Positions 8,161 to 17,872 of a DNA stretch of 64,000 bases are shown piece after piece. The position numbers and the translations under genes are program-made. This stretch comes from Tidjanibacter sp. (GTDB taxonomy: Bacteria; Bacteroidota; Bacteroidia; Bacteroidales; Rikenellaceae), in assembly GCA_017936005.1 (NCBI GenBank), contig JAGBGK010000020.1, positions 1 to 64,000 of the forward strand, written 5' to 3'. How positions within the stretch are numbered: position 1 is the first letter of the stretch; each line of letters opens with the position of its first letter. The notes under the pieces were generated by a model. The model searched no databases and was not told where the DNA came from. It saw nothing but the letters and a program-made list of their open reading frames with translations.

Positions 8161-9467
8161 TATTCCCACTCGATGGTAGCCGATGGCTTCGGCGACATAT
8201 CGTAGCATACCCTGTTGACGTTGGGCACCTCGGCCAAAATGCGCCTTGTAATCTTGTCCAAAATGGCCCAATCGATGTGCTCAATGGTTGCGGTCATCGC
8301 GTCAATGGTGTTGACGGCACGGATAATCACGGGCCAATCATACGAGCGAGCATTGTTCCTCACGCCTACCGATTTGAAGTCGGGCACTATGGTAAAGTAC
8401 TGCCAAACCTTCTTATCCAGACCGGCCAGCGCAAACTCCTCACGCAGAATGGCATCGCTCTCCCTTACGGCCTCCAACCTATCACGAGTGATAGCGCCCA
8501 AGCACCTAACGCCCAAACCGGGGCCGGGGAATGGCTGACGATAGACCATCTCGTAGGGCAGGCCGAGTTCCACACCACAAGCCCTCACCTCGTCCTTGAA
8601 GAGCTGTTTGAGGGGCTCCACGAGGCCGAACTGCATATCGTCGGGCAGGCCACCCACGTTGTGGTGCGACTTAACCATCTTGGCAGTTTTGGTACCGCTC
8701 TCCACAATGTCGGGATAGATGGTACCCTGACCGAGGAAGTCGATGCCGTCCAACTTGCGAGCCTCCTCCTCGAACACTCGGATGAACTCGCCACCTATAA
8801 TTTTGCGTTTCTGCTCGGGGTCCTCCACACCCTCCAATTTGGAGAGGAAGCGATCGGTGGCATCAACATATACGAGGTTGGCGCGGAGTTGTTTGCCGAA
8901 CACTTCAATTACGGCTTCACTCTCGCCCTTACGCATCAAGCCGTGGTTGACGTGAACGCACACCAAATTATCTCCAATAGCTTTCAACAGCAATGCTGCT
9001 ACCACCGAAGAGTCAACACCACCCGAAAGGGCCAACAGCACTTTCTTGTCGCCCACCTGCTGGCGGATAAGTTCCACTTGGTCGCTAATAAAGTTTGTCA
9101 TATTCCAGTTGGCCTCAGCACCGCAAGTATCAAACACAAAGCCCTTTACGGCCTCTTTTATGGCCTCCTCGTCGGCCGTAAACTCCGGCAACTTAACCTC
9201 GCAGAGAGCCTTGTCGTGGCCTGCGGCGATAATAGGCAAGCCTGTCTTGTAGATTTCGGGGTGAACATCAATCGCCACACCATCCACTACATTATTCTCT
9301 CCGCCGTTGATAATCACACCCTTAACACCAGGCAGTGCTTTCAACTCCTCAGCGGTGATGTCGTGGGGATAAATCTCGCTATAAACTCCCAGCGCACGGA
9401 TAGCCCTTGCAAGCACCGTATTGTGGTGACTACCAAGGTCTAAAATTACAATCATATCCTGTTTCAT
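8160..9467 (-). CDS. guaA: GMP synthase with shortened, apparently inactive glutaminase domain
   Basis: 435 residues against about 510-525 for a standard GuaA, which aminates XMP to GMP. The ATP-pyrophosphatase half is intact: P-loop LALSGGVDSSVVAAL (near 148), the KSHHNVGGLP segment, and the C-terminal dimerisation domain ending SPKPSATIEWE. The N-terminal class-I amidotransferase region is only about 115 residues. It starts like a GATase (VILDLGSHHNT) but reads LPIIAAGHDKAL where GICYGMQ should carry the catalytic Cys, and no HxE dyad is visible. The enzyme should use free ammonia, or there is a second GuaA elsewhere. I have seen similar short forms in other gut anaerobes, from memory only. 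It is the last gene of the purine block. Confidence 0.9.
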   Translation of the reverse strand: MKQDMIVILDLGSHHNTVLARAIRALGVYSEIYPHDITAEELKALPGVKGVIINGGENNVVDGVAIDVHPEIYKTGLPIIAAGHDKALCEVKLPEFTADEEAIKEAVKGFVFDTCGAEANWNMTNFISDQVELIRQQVGDKKVLLALSGGVDSSVVAALLLKAIGDNLVCVHVNHGLMRKGESEAVIEVFGKQLRANLVYVDATDRFLSKLEGVEDPEQKRKIIGGEFIRVFEEEARKLDGIDFLGQGTIYPDIVESGTKTAKMVKSHHNVGGLPDDMQFGLVEPLKQLFKDEVRACGVELGLPYEMVYRQPFPGPGLGVRCLGAITRDRLEAVRESDAILREEFALAGLDKKVWQYFTIVPDFKSVGVRNNARSYDWPVIIRAVNTIDAMTATIEHIDWAILDKITRRILAEVPNVNRVCYDMSPKPSATIEWE

Positions 9468-9510
9468 AGAGTTTTGATTATTTTAAATTCTGAATTTTAA
9501 AATTAACACA

Positions 9511-10983
9511 CTACTCGCCACGAGTGTAGTTGGGGGCTTCCTTGGTGATGGTCACATCGTGGGGGTGGTTCTCAACCACAGCAGCCGAAGTAATCTTCAC
9601 AAACTTAGCCTCGTGCAGAGCGTCGATATCCTTTGCACCGCAATAGCCCATACCCGAGCGCAAACCACCAATGAGTTGGTAGATGGTCTCGCTCAAAGTA
9701 CCCTTATAAGGCACTCGGGCCACAATACCCTCCGGTACAAACTTATTGGAGTCGCACTTGTCGCTCTGGAAGTACCTATCCTTCGAGCCTGCCTGCATGG
9801 CCTCAATGGAGCCCATACCACGGTAGGATTTGAACTTACGGCCATTGTAGATAATCGTCTCACCGGGCGACTCCTCCACGCCTGCCAGCATCGAGCCCAT
9901 CATCACGCTGTCGCCACCTGCGGCAATGGCCTTCACAACATCGCCCGAATAGCGCAAACCACCGTCGGCAATCACAGGTACGTCGTATTTGTGAGCCACT
10001 TGTGCAGCGTTGAAAATTGCGCTCAACTGTGGCACACCCACACCTGCAACGATACGGGTGGTACAGATGGAGCCAGGACCGATACCCACTTTGATACCAT
10101 CGGCACCTGCCTTGATGAGGAACTCGGCAGCCTCGGCAGTGGCAATATTACCAACCACCACATCAATCTGTGGGAATGCCTCCTTAACAGCTTTCAGTGT
10201 GCGGGTTACGTTTGCCGAGTGGCCGTGTGCGGTGTCGATAACCACTGCATCCACGCCAGCCTCCACCAAAGCCTCTACCCTTTGCAGAGTGTCGGCCGTA
10301 ACGCCCACACCTGCGGCAACCCTCAAGCGACCCTTGTCGTCCTTGCAAGCATTTGGGTAGTCCTGAATCTTGGTAATATCACGATAGGTAATCAGACCAA
10401 TCAGGTGCATATCCTCATCCACTACGGGCAACTTCTCAATTTTGTTTTTGAGCAAAATCTGCGATGCCTCCGAGAGGTTGGGATTGTTGGTCGTAACGAG
10501 TCTGTCGCAGGTCATCACCTCGGCAATGGGGAGCAACATATCGGTCTGGAACCTCAAATCTCGGTTGGTAACAATACCAATGAGCCTATTTTCGGCATCC
10601 ACCACGGGGATACCACCGATGCGATTCTCCTTCATCAGTTGCAGTGCATCACCAACGGTCGACTCCTTCGAGATGGTAACGGGGTCGTAAATCATACCGC
10701 TCTCTGCCCTCTTCACTTTCCTCACCTGTGCAGCCTGTGCAGCGATGGACATATTTTTGTGGATCACACCAATACCACCCTCGCGAGCGATGGCAATTGC
10801 CATTGCTGCCTCGGTTACAGTATCCATAGCCGCCGACACGATGGGAATATTCAGACGAATATTGCGCGAAAAACGGCTACCGAGTGACACCATATTGGGA
10901 GTTACCTCCGAGTAGGCGGGGATTAGCAGTACGTCATCAAAGGTTACACCTTCCTGAACGATTTTCTCTTCAATAAACGACAT
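9511..10983 (-). CDS. guaB: IMP dehydrogenase
   Basis: 490 residues, standard length. It oxidises IMP to XMP with NAD+, the first committed step to GMP. Two CBS domains (about 95-215, MTCDRLVT and [11 protein letters not shown]) are inserted in the barrel. The catalytic loop [11 protein letters not shown] near 300 carries the nucleophilic Cys, followed by [17 protein letters not shown] and the flap segment [10 protein letters not shown]. It lies 43 bases upstream of guaA, which performs the next step, and 17 bases downstream of purA, so this is a branch-point pair inside the purine block. Confidence 0.99.
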   Translation of the reverse strand: MSFIEEKIVQEGVTFDDVLLIPAYSEVTPNMVSLGSRFSRNIRLNIPIVSAAMDTVTEAAMAIAIAREGGIGVIHKNMSIAAQAAQVRKVKRAESGMIYDPVTISKESTVGDALQLMKENRIGGIPVVDAENRLIGIVTNRDLRFQTDMLLPIAEVMTCDRLVTTNNPNLSEASQILLKNKIEKLPVVDEDMHLIGLITYRDITKIQDYPNACKDDKGRLRVAAGVGVTADTLQRVEALVEAGVDAVVIDTAHGHSANVTRTLKAVKEAFPQIDVVVGNIATAEAAEFLIKAGADGIKVGIGPGSICTTRIVAGVGVPQLSAIFNAAQVAHKYDVPVIADGGLRYSGDVVKAIAAGGDSVMMGSMLAGVEESPGETIIYNGRKFKSYRGMGSIEAMQAGSKDRYFQSDKCDSNKFVPEGIVARVPYKGTLSETIYQLIGGLRSGMGYCGAKDIDALHEAKFVKITSAAVVENHPHDVTITKEAPNYTRGE

Positions 10984-11000
10984 ATCTATCTACTTTTTAA

Positions 11001-12293
11001 TTAAAATTTCTTCAACTTCTCGTCGATGATAATGGTCTTGCTGCGGTCGGCACCAACAGAGATGATACCCACCTTAACACCCGTAACCTCCTCAATCTTG
11101 CGAACATAAGCCTTAGCAGCCTCGGGCAGAGCATCAAACTCCTTCACATCCGAGATATCCTCCTTCCAGCCATCCAACTCAATGAGCACGGGTTTGCAAC
11201 GAGCAAGGCGAGCGATGGTTGCAGGCGGGTTGTCAATAATCTCTCCGTCCAACTCATAGCCCGTACAGATGCACACCTTATCGAGGCCCGAAAGCACATC
11301 AAACAACATCAGGGCCCAGTTGTCAATGCCTGCCAACCTGCTTACATAGCGTGCCACCACTGCATCAAACCAACCCACCCTGCGGGGACGGCCCGTAACG
11401 GTACCATACTCGTGGCCCCTCTCACGAATGTCTATTGCCCTCTGGTCGAAGAGTTCGGTGGGGAATGGGCCCTCTCCTACCCTTGTGCAGTATGCTTTTG
11501 CAACACCCAACACATTGTCAATCCACTTTGGCGACACACCTGCACCCACAGGCACACTTGCCGACGAGGGAGTCGACGAGGTAACGTAGGGATAGGTACC
11601 GTGGTCAATGCACAACATCATACCCTGTGCGCCCTCAAAGAGCACTTTCGCATCGCTCTCCAAAGCCTTGTTAATCAGTGCCGAAGTGTCGCAAATCATA
11701 TGACCGATTTTGGAGGCAATGTCCATATACTGTGCATACACTTGGTCGAAATCGAATGTTTCCAGACCGAGCATTTTCAGTTCCATATTCTTCTCCTCCA
11801 AAGCACCCTGCAACCTCTCTGCAAAGTACTCCGGCTCCAACAAGTCGCCCACACGGAGGCCCACCCTGCTGTACTTATCCGAGTAAGCGGGACCGATACC
11901 CTTCTTGGTGGTGCCGATTTGTGCGCCACCCTTCAGAGCCTCGTAGGCACCATCCAGAGCCGAGTGCCAAGGCATAACCATTGCAGCACGGTCGGAGATA
12001 TAGAGTTGATAGTCGGTGATACCCTGCGAGTGGAGTCTCTCCAACTCGGCAATGACCGACACGGGATTTACGACCATACCATTGGCCATAACATTCACCG
12101 TCTTGGGATTGAAAATACCCGAAGGAATACTCTGCAAGGAGTATTTGTGTCCATCAAAAACCACCGTGTGGCCTGCATTGTTACCGCCCTGATAGCGCAC
12201 AACCATATCGGCCTTACAAGCAAAATAGTCGGTAATCTTACCTTTTCCCTCATCGCCCCATTGCGAGCCGATGACTACTAACCTCTCTGACAT
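11001..12293 (-). CDS. purA: Adenylosuccinate synthetase
   Basis: 430 residues. It condenses IMP and aspartate with GTP to adenylosuccinate, the first step from IMP to AMP. The N-terminus carries the phosphate-binding loop GSQWGDEGKGK, then NNAGHTVV with the catalytic His, the GTKKGIGPAYSDK signature near 130, and VTGRPRRVGWFD near 300. The start is 3 bases after the purB stop codon, which implies translational coupling with the enzyme that performs the next AMP step. Confidence 0.99.
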   Translation of the reverse strand: MSERLVVIGSQWGDEGKGKITDYFACKADMVVRYQGGNNAGHTVVFDGHKYSLQSIPSGIFNPKTVNVMANGMVVNPVSVIAELERLHSQGITDYQLYISDRAAMVMPWHSALDGAYEALKGGAQIGTTKKGIGPAYSDKYSRVGLRVGDLLEPEYFAERLQGALEEKNMELKMLGLETFDFDQVYAQYMDIASKIGHMICDTSALINKALESDAKVLFEGAQGMMLCIDHGTYPYVTSSTPSSASVPVGAGVSPKWIDNVLGVAKAYCTRVGEGPFPTELFDQRAIDIRERGHEYGTVTGRPRRVGWFDAVVARYVSRLAGIDNWALMLFDVLSGLDKVCICTGYELDGEIIDNPPATIARLARCKPVLIELDGWKEDISDVKEFDALPEAAKAYVRKIEEVTGVKVGIISVGADRSKTIIIDEKLKKF

Positions 12294-12296
12294 ACC

Positions 12297-13595
12297 CTAC
12301 TCTTCGATTTTATTGCGTTTATAAATAAAGTCCACATTTTTCATATAATACTCCAACGTAAAGCAACCCTCCAACTCCTCGGTTGTAAGTGTAGCCTTAA
12401 CGGTGGGTTCCTCCTTTAAGAGGTCAAGATAGGCAGCCCCCTCGCTCATTGCCCTCATAGCAACAGGCTGAACGGTGTCGTATGCCTTCTCCCTTGCAAA
12501 GCCCTTGTCAATCAGAGCATTCATAACTCTCTGGGCAAAAATCACACCATTGGTGCGGTAGATATTTGCCTTCATCTGCTCCTCAAATACCACAAGGTTT
12601 TCCAAAATGCCCATCATACGGTTGAGCATATAGTCCAACAGGATGGTTGCGTCGGGCATAATGATACGCTCGGTTGCGGAGTGCGAAATGTCCCTCTCGT
12701 GCCACAGAGCCACATTCTCGTATGCGGTGGCCATATATCCACGCAGTACCCTTGCGCAACCACAAATATTCTCGCTACTGATGGGGTTACGTTTGTGGGG
12801 CATTGCGCTCGACCCCTTTTGGCCCTTACCGAATGACTCCTCCACCTCGTGTACCTCGGTGCGCTGCAAGCTACGAATCTCCATTGCCATCTGCTCCAAC
12901 GATGCACCAATCACAGCAAGAGTGGCCATATAATATGCGTGCCTATCCCTCTGGATTACCTGTGTGGAGACATTGGCACTATCGATGCCCAACTTCTCAC
13001 ACACATAGTCCTGAACAAATGGAGGAATGTTGGCAAAGTTGCCCACAGCACCGCTAATCTTACCAACCTCCACACCGTGTGCAGCCTCCTTGAAGCGTTT
13101 GATGTTGCGCTGCATCTCCTCATACCACAACACCCATTTCAGACCAAACGAAGTGATGTCGGCGTGGATACCGTGGGTACGGCCGATGCAGGGAGTGTAT
13201 TTGAACCTGAGGGCCTGTTTTTTCAGCACAGCAACGAACTTTTCAAGGTCCTCTGCAATAATCTTGTTAGCCTGCGAGAAGAGGTAACCGTTGGCGGTAT
13301 CCACCACGTCCGTACTCGTAAGGCCATAGTGTACCCATTTGCGCTCCTCGCCCAGCGACTCGCTCACCGCACGAGTGAAGGCAACAATGTCGTGCCTTGT
13401 TTGGAGTTCAATCTCCTTGATGCGCTCAATGTCAAAAGTGGCTTTCTCCCAGAGTTTTACCACATCCTCAGCGGGTACAACACCCAACTCTCTCCAAGCC
13501 TCGGCAGCAAGGAGTTCCACCTTCAAATAGGCGTTAAACTTATTCTCTTCGGTCCAAACTTGGCGCATCACCTCGCGCCCATATCTCTCAATCAT
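12297..13595 (-). CDS. purB: Adenylosuccinate lyase
   Basis: 432 residues, fumarase/aspartase superfamily. It acts twice: SAICAR to AICAR plus fumarate in IMP synthesis, and adenylosuccinate to AMP plus fumarate. The signature GSSAMPHKRNPISSENI near 265 supplies the flexible catalytic loop, and GRTHGIHADITSFGLK near 140 holds the first catalytic His. It lies 5 bases after folD and 3 bases before purA. Confidence 0.98.
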   Translation of the reverse strand: MIERYGREVMRQVWTEENKFNAYLKVELLAAEAWRELGVVPAEDVVKLWEKATFDIERIKEIELQTRHDIVAFTRAVSESLGEERKWVHYGLTSTDVVDTANGYLFSQANKIIAEDLEKFVAVLKKQALRFKYTPCIGRTHGIHADITSFGLKWVLWYEEMQRNIKRFKEAAHGVEVGKISGAVGNFANIPPFVQDYVCEKLGIDSANVSTQVIQRDRHAYYMATLAVIGASLEQMAMEIRSLQRTEVHEVEESFGKGQKGSSAMPHKRNPISSENICGCARVLRGYMATAYENVALWHERDISHSATERIIMPDATILLDYMLNRMMGILENLVVFEEQMKANIYRTNGVIFAQRVMNALIDKGFAREKAYDTVQPVAMRAMSEGAAYLDLLKEEPTVKATLTTEELEGCFTLEYYMKNVDFIYKRNKIEE

Positions 13596-13600
13596 ATCTC

Positions 13601-14452
13601 CTATTTGGTCATTTTATTAAGGTAACATTCCAAAGTATTCTCCATCAGGCAGGCCCTAGTCATTGGACCTACGCCACCAGGTACAGGGGTGATAACCGAG
13701 GCTTTATCTTTGCACGCCTCAAAGTCAACATCGCCACACAATTTGCCCGTTACGGGGTGGCGGTTCACGCCCACATCAATCACAGCAGCTCCTTCTCCTA
13801 CCATATCTGCCGTAACGAACAGTGGTTTACCGATGGCAACAACCAAAATATCGGCCTCGGAGGCCACTTGTGCAAGGTTTTTGGTGCGGCTGTGTGCAAT
13901 GGTAACCGTTGCGTTCCTATCGAGCAGCAACTTCGACACGGGTAGGCCTACGATGTTGCTCCTACCAATCACCACTGCCTTTTTGCCCTCAATCTGTACA
14001 CCGGCCTTATCAAGCAGTTTAATAATTCCCTTGGGGGTACAAGGCAACAAACATGGTAACTTCTGCCACAAAGAGGCTACATTCAGGGGGTGGAAACCAT
14101 CCACATCCTTCTCTTTACTGATAGCTTCAATCACCTTCGACTCGCTAATGTGTTTGGGCAAAGGAAGTTGCACCAACAAGCCATCCACGCTGTCATCTGC
14201 ATTGAGTTCGGCAATCAGCCCCAGAAGTTCCTCCTCCGTAATGCTCTCGGGCTTACGGATGGTGGTATTCTTAAATCCAACCTCCTCAGCATCCCTACCC
14301 TTGCCTGCCACATAGGAGACGCTTGCAGGGTTTTCGCCCACCAAAATCACCACCAAGTGTGGCGGACGGCCATATTGTTCGGCATAGATTTTCACCTTTT
14401 CGGCAACCTCTTGTTTTACCTCGACTGCCAAATCTTTTCCGCTGATAATCAT
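13601..14452 (-). CDS. folD: Bifunctional methylenetetrahydrofolate dehydrogenase/cyclohydrolase
   Basis: 283 residues, typical FolD. It turns 5,10-methylene-THF into 10-formyl-THF, the formyl donor used by PurN and PurH encoded in the same block. Motifs are SYVAGKGRDAEEVGF (Tyr-xxx-Lys catalytic pair near 50), GLLVQLPLPKHI near 95, the NADP site VVIGRSNIVGLPVSKLL near 160, and PVPGGVGPMTRACL near 255. It is packed between purD and purB, so folate supply appears co-expressed with the two formylation steps. Confidence 0.98.
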   Translation of the reverse strand: MIISGKDLAVEVKQEVAEKVKIYAEQYGRPPHLVVILVGENPASVSYVAGKGRDAEEVGFKNTTIRKPESITEEELLGLIAELNADDSVDGLLVQLPLPKHISESKVIEAISKEKDVDGFHPLNVASLWQKLPCLLPCTPKGIIKLLDKAGVQIEGKKAVVIGRSNIVGLPVSKLLLDRNATVTIAHSRTKNLAQVASEADILVVAIGKPLFVTADMVGEGAAVIDVGVNRHPVTGKLCGDVDFEACKDKASVITPVPGGVGPMTRACLMENTLECYLNKMTK

Positions 14453-14469
14453 ATCTATTAACTTATAAT

Positions 14470-15726
14470 TTAATCCAAAACCTTATGTCCGATATCCTTG
14501 CGATAGAAGAGATTTTCGCACTCAATCTGTGCACAATCCCTTTCGGCCATTGCTTTCGCCTCTGCAAGGGTTTTACCCCTGCCGACAACCATCAACACCC
14601 TACCGCCGGCAGTCACGAGTTTGCCATCTTTTTGTGCCGTACCCATATGGTACGCTTTCGACTGCAAGCCTTCAACACCTTCAATCACAGCGCCTTTGGC
14701 ATAACTACCAGGATAGCCTTTCGAAGCCATCACCACGCCCAGCAAAGCCTCCTCGCTCCACTCCGTAGCGCAATCCCTGCCATCGATAGCAGCGTCAAAG
14801 AGGGCATAAATATCGCTCTTCAAACGTGGCAGGACAACCTCCGTTTCGGGATCACCAAACCTCGCATTAAACTCAATAACCTTGGGGCCCTCATTTGTCA
14901 GAATAAGACCACCATAGAGAACTCCCACAAATGGTACACCCTCAGCCACCATAGCCTTTGCTGTGGGACGCATAATCTTCTCCAAAGCGAACTTCTCAAC
15001 CTCCTCCGTAACAAAAGGCACGGGAGAATATGCACCCATACCGCCCGTATTGGGGCCCTTGTCACCATCATAAGCCCTCTTGTGGTCTTGCGCCATAGCC
15101 AACGGATAGACCTTCTCGCCCGACACAACGCACATAAACGAGAACTCGGGGCCATCCAAGAAGTCCTCCACAACTACCCTACCACCACCAAAGCTCTCAT
15201 CCAGCAGCATATCACGCAAAGCAGCCTCGGCATCCTCGTAACTCTCAGCCACCACAACACCCTTACCTGCTGCCAGACCATCATACTTTATCACAGCTGG
15301 CAGTGGACGTGCCTTTACATACTCCCACGCACCCTCGTAGTCCGAGAAAGCCTCATAGCCAGCCGTAGGAATCTCATATTTAGCCATCAACCTCTTGGCA
15401 AACTCCTTGCTACTCTCAATCTGTGCTGCCTCTTTGGTTGGACCAAACGCCCTCAAACCATTCTCCTTGAAGGCATTAACCACACCAACAGCAAGTGCCG
15501 CCTCGGGGCCAATGACTGCCAAATCAATCTTTTCGTTCTTTGCAAACTCCACCAGAGCATCCACATTTTCCACTCCGATAGCCACACACTCGGCCTGCTG
15601 GGCGATACCCGCATTACCCGGTGCGCAATATATTTTGCCCACTTGTGGCGAGCGGCTCAAAGCATCCACAATGGCGTGGCACCTACCACCGCTACCCACA
15701 ACAAGTACTCGTTTCTCTCCGTTCAT
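14470..15726 (-). CDS. purD: Phosphoribosylamine-glycine ligase (GAR synthetase)
   Basis: 418 residues, normal PurD length, ATP-grasp fold. It joins phosphoribosylamine and glycine. Present are KYDGLAAGKGVVVAESYEDA (ATP-grasp region, near 148), GPEFSFMCVVSGE, GPNTGGMGAYSPVPF and EFNARFGDPETEVVLPRL (Mg2+ site, near 285). An oddity is the N-terminal loop, usually GSGGREHA, which reads GSGGRCHAIVDAL with Cys for the conserved Glu. It lies between purH (24 bases) and folD (17 bases). Confidence 0.97.
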   Translation of the reverse strand: MNGEKRVLVVGSGGRCHAIVDALSRSPQVGKIYCAPGNAGIAQQAECVAIGVENVDALVEFAKNEKIDLAVIGPEAALAVGVVNAFKENGLRAFGPTKEAAQIESSKEFAKRLMAKYEIPTAGYEAFSDYEGAWEYVKARPLPAVIKYDGLAAGKGVVVAESYEDAEAALRDMLLDESFGGGRVVVEDFLDGPEFSFMCVVSGEKVYPLAMAQDHKRAYDGDKGPNTGGMGAYSPVPFVTEEVEKFALEKIMRPTAKAMVAEGVPFVGVLYGGLILTNEGPKVIEFNARFGDPETEVVLPRLKSDIYALFDAAIDGRDCATEWSEEALLGVVMASKGYPGSYAKGAVIEGVEGLQSKAYHMGTAQKDGKLVTAGGRVLMVVGRGKTLAEAKAMAERDCAQIECENLFYRKDIGHKVLD

Positions 15727-15750
15727 ATACCTATACTATTATATAGTGGT

Positions 15751-17280
15751 TTAGTGTTTGAAGTGGCGCATACCTGTAAAGAGCATTGCAATACCCTTCT
15801 CATTAGCCTTCTTGATAGCGTCCTCATCACGAATGCTACCACCGGGCTGTACGATAGCCACAACGCCATATTTCGAAGCCAACTCCACAGTGTCATCAAA
15901 AGGCAAGAAACCATCGCTTGCCAACACCAGGCCCTCGGTGTGTCCTGCTGCTTTTGCCTGTTCGAGTGCAATCTCTGCCGAGCCGACCCTATTCATCTGG
16001 CCTGCGCCCACACCTGCGGTTGCACCATTCTTCACAACCACAATGGCGTTGGACTTAACGTGCTTAACAACCCTCCAACCGAAGTTCAAGTCAACCAACT
16101 CCTCCTGCGAGGGCTTCCTCTCGGTTACGCACATATCCTCCACGACCTCTTTGCAATCCACGTCCGCAGCCTGCACAAGCAAGCCTCCATTTACGCCAAC
16201 ATATTGAGGTTGTGGTTCTTTCACATTATCCATCTTAACCTCCAACAGCCTGAGATTCTTCTTCGATGCAAACACTTCAAGTGCTTCGGGCTCAAACGAA
16301 GGAGCCATAACAATCTCCAAGAAGATGGGTTTCATCATCTCGGCAACCTCGCCAGTCAAAGGACGGTTTACGGCCACAATACCGCCATAGATACTAACTT
16401 TATCGGCCTCGTAAGCTTTCGTCCAAGCCTCTTTCAAATCGGCACCCACAGCAGCTCCGCAGGGATTCATATGTTTGAGGCCTACACAGAAAGGCTCGCT
16501 ATACTCCCTTGCGATGCAGAGAGCTGCGTTTGCATCCTGAATATTATTATAGGAGAGTTCCTTACCACCCAACTGTTTAGCGTGAGCCACCGAGTAGGAA
16601 ACCTCCTTACCTGCGCGGTAGAAGGTGGCTGCTTGGTGGGGGTTCTCGCCATAGCGAAGGTCTTGTGCTTTATCAAATGAGAGGAACAATTTTTCGTTCA
16701 GACCTGCCGCCTTACGCATATAGGTTGCGATGCAGCTGTCATAGAGAGCTGTGTGGGTGTATGCCTTAGCCGACAGAGCGAGCCTCGTTTCGAGCGAGGT
16801 ATTACCATCTGCCTTAATCTCCTCCAACACTTTGGCATAGTCGTCGGGGTCACACACTACCGTCACGGAGGCATAGTTTTTAGCAGCACTACGCAACATC
16901 GAGGGGCCACCGATGTCGATATTCTCAACAGCCTCCTCCATTGTTACGCCCTCTTTAGCAATAGTAGCCTCGAAAGGATAGAGGTTAACGCACACGAGGT
17001 CGATGGTTTCAATTTCATTCTCTGCGAGTTGTGCCATATGGTCCTCTTTATCCCTGCGGGCCAACAGACCGCCGTGCACCTTGGGGTGAAGGGTTTTTAC
17101 ACGTCCCTCGCAGATTTCTGGGAAGCCGGTAACGTCACTAATGTTCGTAACCTTCAATCCGCTATTCCTCAATGCAGCGAGTGTGCCGCTTGTGGAAATA
17201 ATCTCAAAACCCATTTCGCTCAGAGCGGTGGCAAACTCGACCACTCCCCTCTTGTCGCTAACACTAACTAATGCTCTCAT
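15751..17280 (-). CDS. purH: Bifunctional AICAR formyltransferase/IMP cyclohydrolase
   Basis: 509 residues. It performs the last two steps to IMP: formylation of AICAR with 10-formyl-THF, then ring closure. The N-terminal cyclohydrolase domain shows STSGTLAALRNSG, GRVKTLHPKVHGGLL and NIDIGGPSMLRSAAKN. The formyltransferase domain shows the KHMNPCGAAVG motif near 250 and DGFLPFDDTVELASKYGV near 455. It starts 28 bases before purN's downstream end in the pur block and is complete at both ends. Confidence 0.99.
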   Translation of the reverse strand: MRALVSVSDKRGVVEFATALSEMGFEIISTSGTLAALRNSGLKVTNISDVTGFPEICEGRVKTLHPKVHGGLLARRDKEDHMAQLAENEIETIDLVCVNLYPFEATIAKEGVTMEEAVENIDIGGPSMLRSAAKNYASVTVVCDPDDYAKVLEEIKADGNTSLETRLALSAKAYTHTALYDSCIATYMRKAAGLNEKLFLSFDKAQDLRYGENPHQAATFYRAGKEVSYSVAHAKQLGGKELSYNNIQDANAALCIAREYSEPFCVGLKHMNPCGAAVGADLKEAWTKAYEADKVSIYGGIVAVNRPLTGEVAEMMKPIFLEIVMAPSFEPEALEVFASKKNLRLLEVKMDNVKEPQPQYVGVNGGLLVQAADVDCKEVVEDMCVTERKPSQEELVDLNFGWRVVKHVKSNAIVVVKNGATAGVGAGQMNRVGSAEIALEQAKAAGHTEGLVLASDGFLPFDDTVELASKYGVVAIVQPGGSIRDEDAIKKANEKGIAMLFTGMRHFKH

Positions 17281-17308
17281 TGTTCTTTCTCCTATATTTA
17301 TTGTATTT

Positions 17309-17872
17309 TTATGCTAAAATTTTGTTTATCGTTTCTGTATAAAGTTTGTGTTCGGCCTTGTGTATTTCGGTTTTTAGTTCCTCGAAGTCTGCACCTTCAT
17401 ATGGTATGGCCACTTGCGAAAGTATTTTTCCTCCGTCGAGCGACGAGTCCACTTCGTGGATTGTCACACCATAGACCTTCACACCATACTCAAATGCAGC
17501 TCTGATGGCTCCCACACCCGGGAAGGCGGGTAGTAGCGATGGGTGGATATTAATAATCCTTCCGCCATACCTACCCAGCAACTCCTCTCCTACGATGCGC
17601 ATATAGCCTGCAAGACACACAAGGTCAATGCCCAGCGAATCCATCACATCGGCAATTTCCTTCTCGTAGTCGCTCTTGGAGGCGTAGTCCTTTGGCGTGA
17701 ATACAAGTTTCCCAACTCCCAACCTCTCGGCCCTCTCCACGACATACGCTTCGGGCTTGTCGCACACACACAGCACCACCTCGGCATTACCGATTACACC
17801 GCTACGACACCCCTCCACTATGGCCTCAAAGTTAGCTCCGTTGCCACTTGCGAATACTGCCAATCGCCTCAT
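17309..17872 (-). CDS. purN: Phosphoribosylglycinamide formyltransferase
   Basis: 187 residues from the ATG at 17872 ([18 protein letters not shown]). This start shares one base with the purM stop codon (TAATG), which argues against the longer reading frame starting at 17935. PurN transfers the formyl group of 10-formyl-THF to GAR. Motifs are SGNGANFEAI, LAGYMRIVG, the catalytic NIHPSLLPAFPG near 105 and VTIHEVDSSLDGGKIL near 132. Confidence 0.96.
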   Translation of the reverse strand: MRRLAVFASGNGANFEAIVEGCRSGVIGNAEVVLCVCDKPEAYVVERAERLGVGKLVFTPKDYASKSDYEKEIADVMDSLGIDLVCLAGYMRIVGEELLGRYGGRIINIHPSLLPAFPGVGAIRAAFEYGVKVYGVTIHEVDSSLDGGKILSQVAIPYEGADFEELKTEIHKAEHKLYTETINKILA

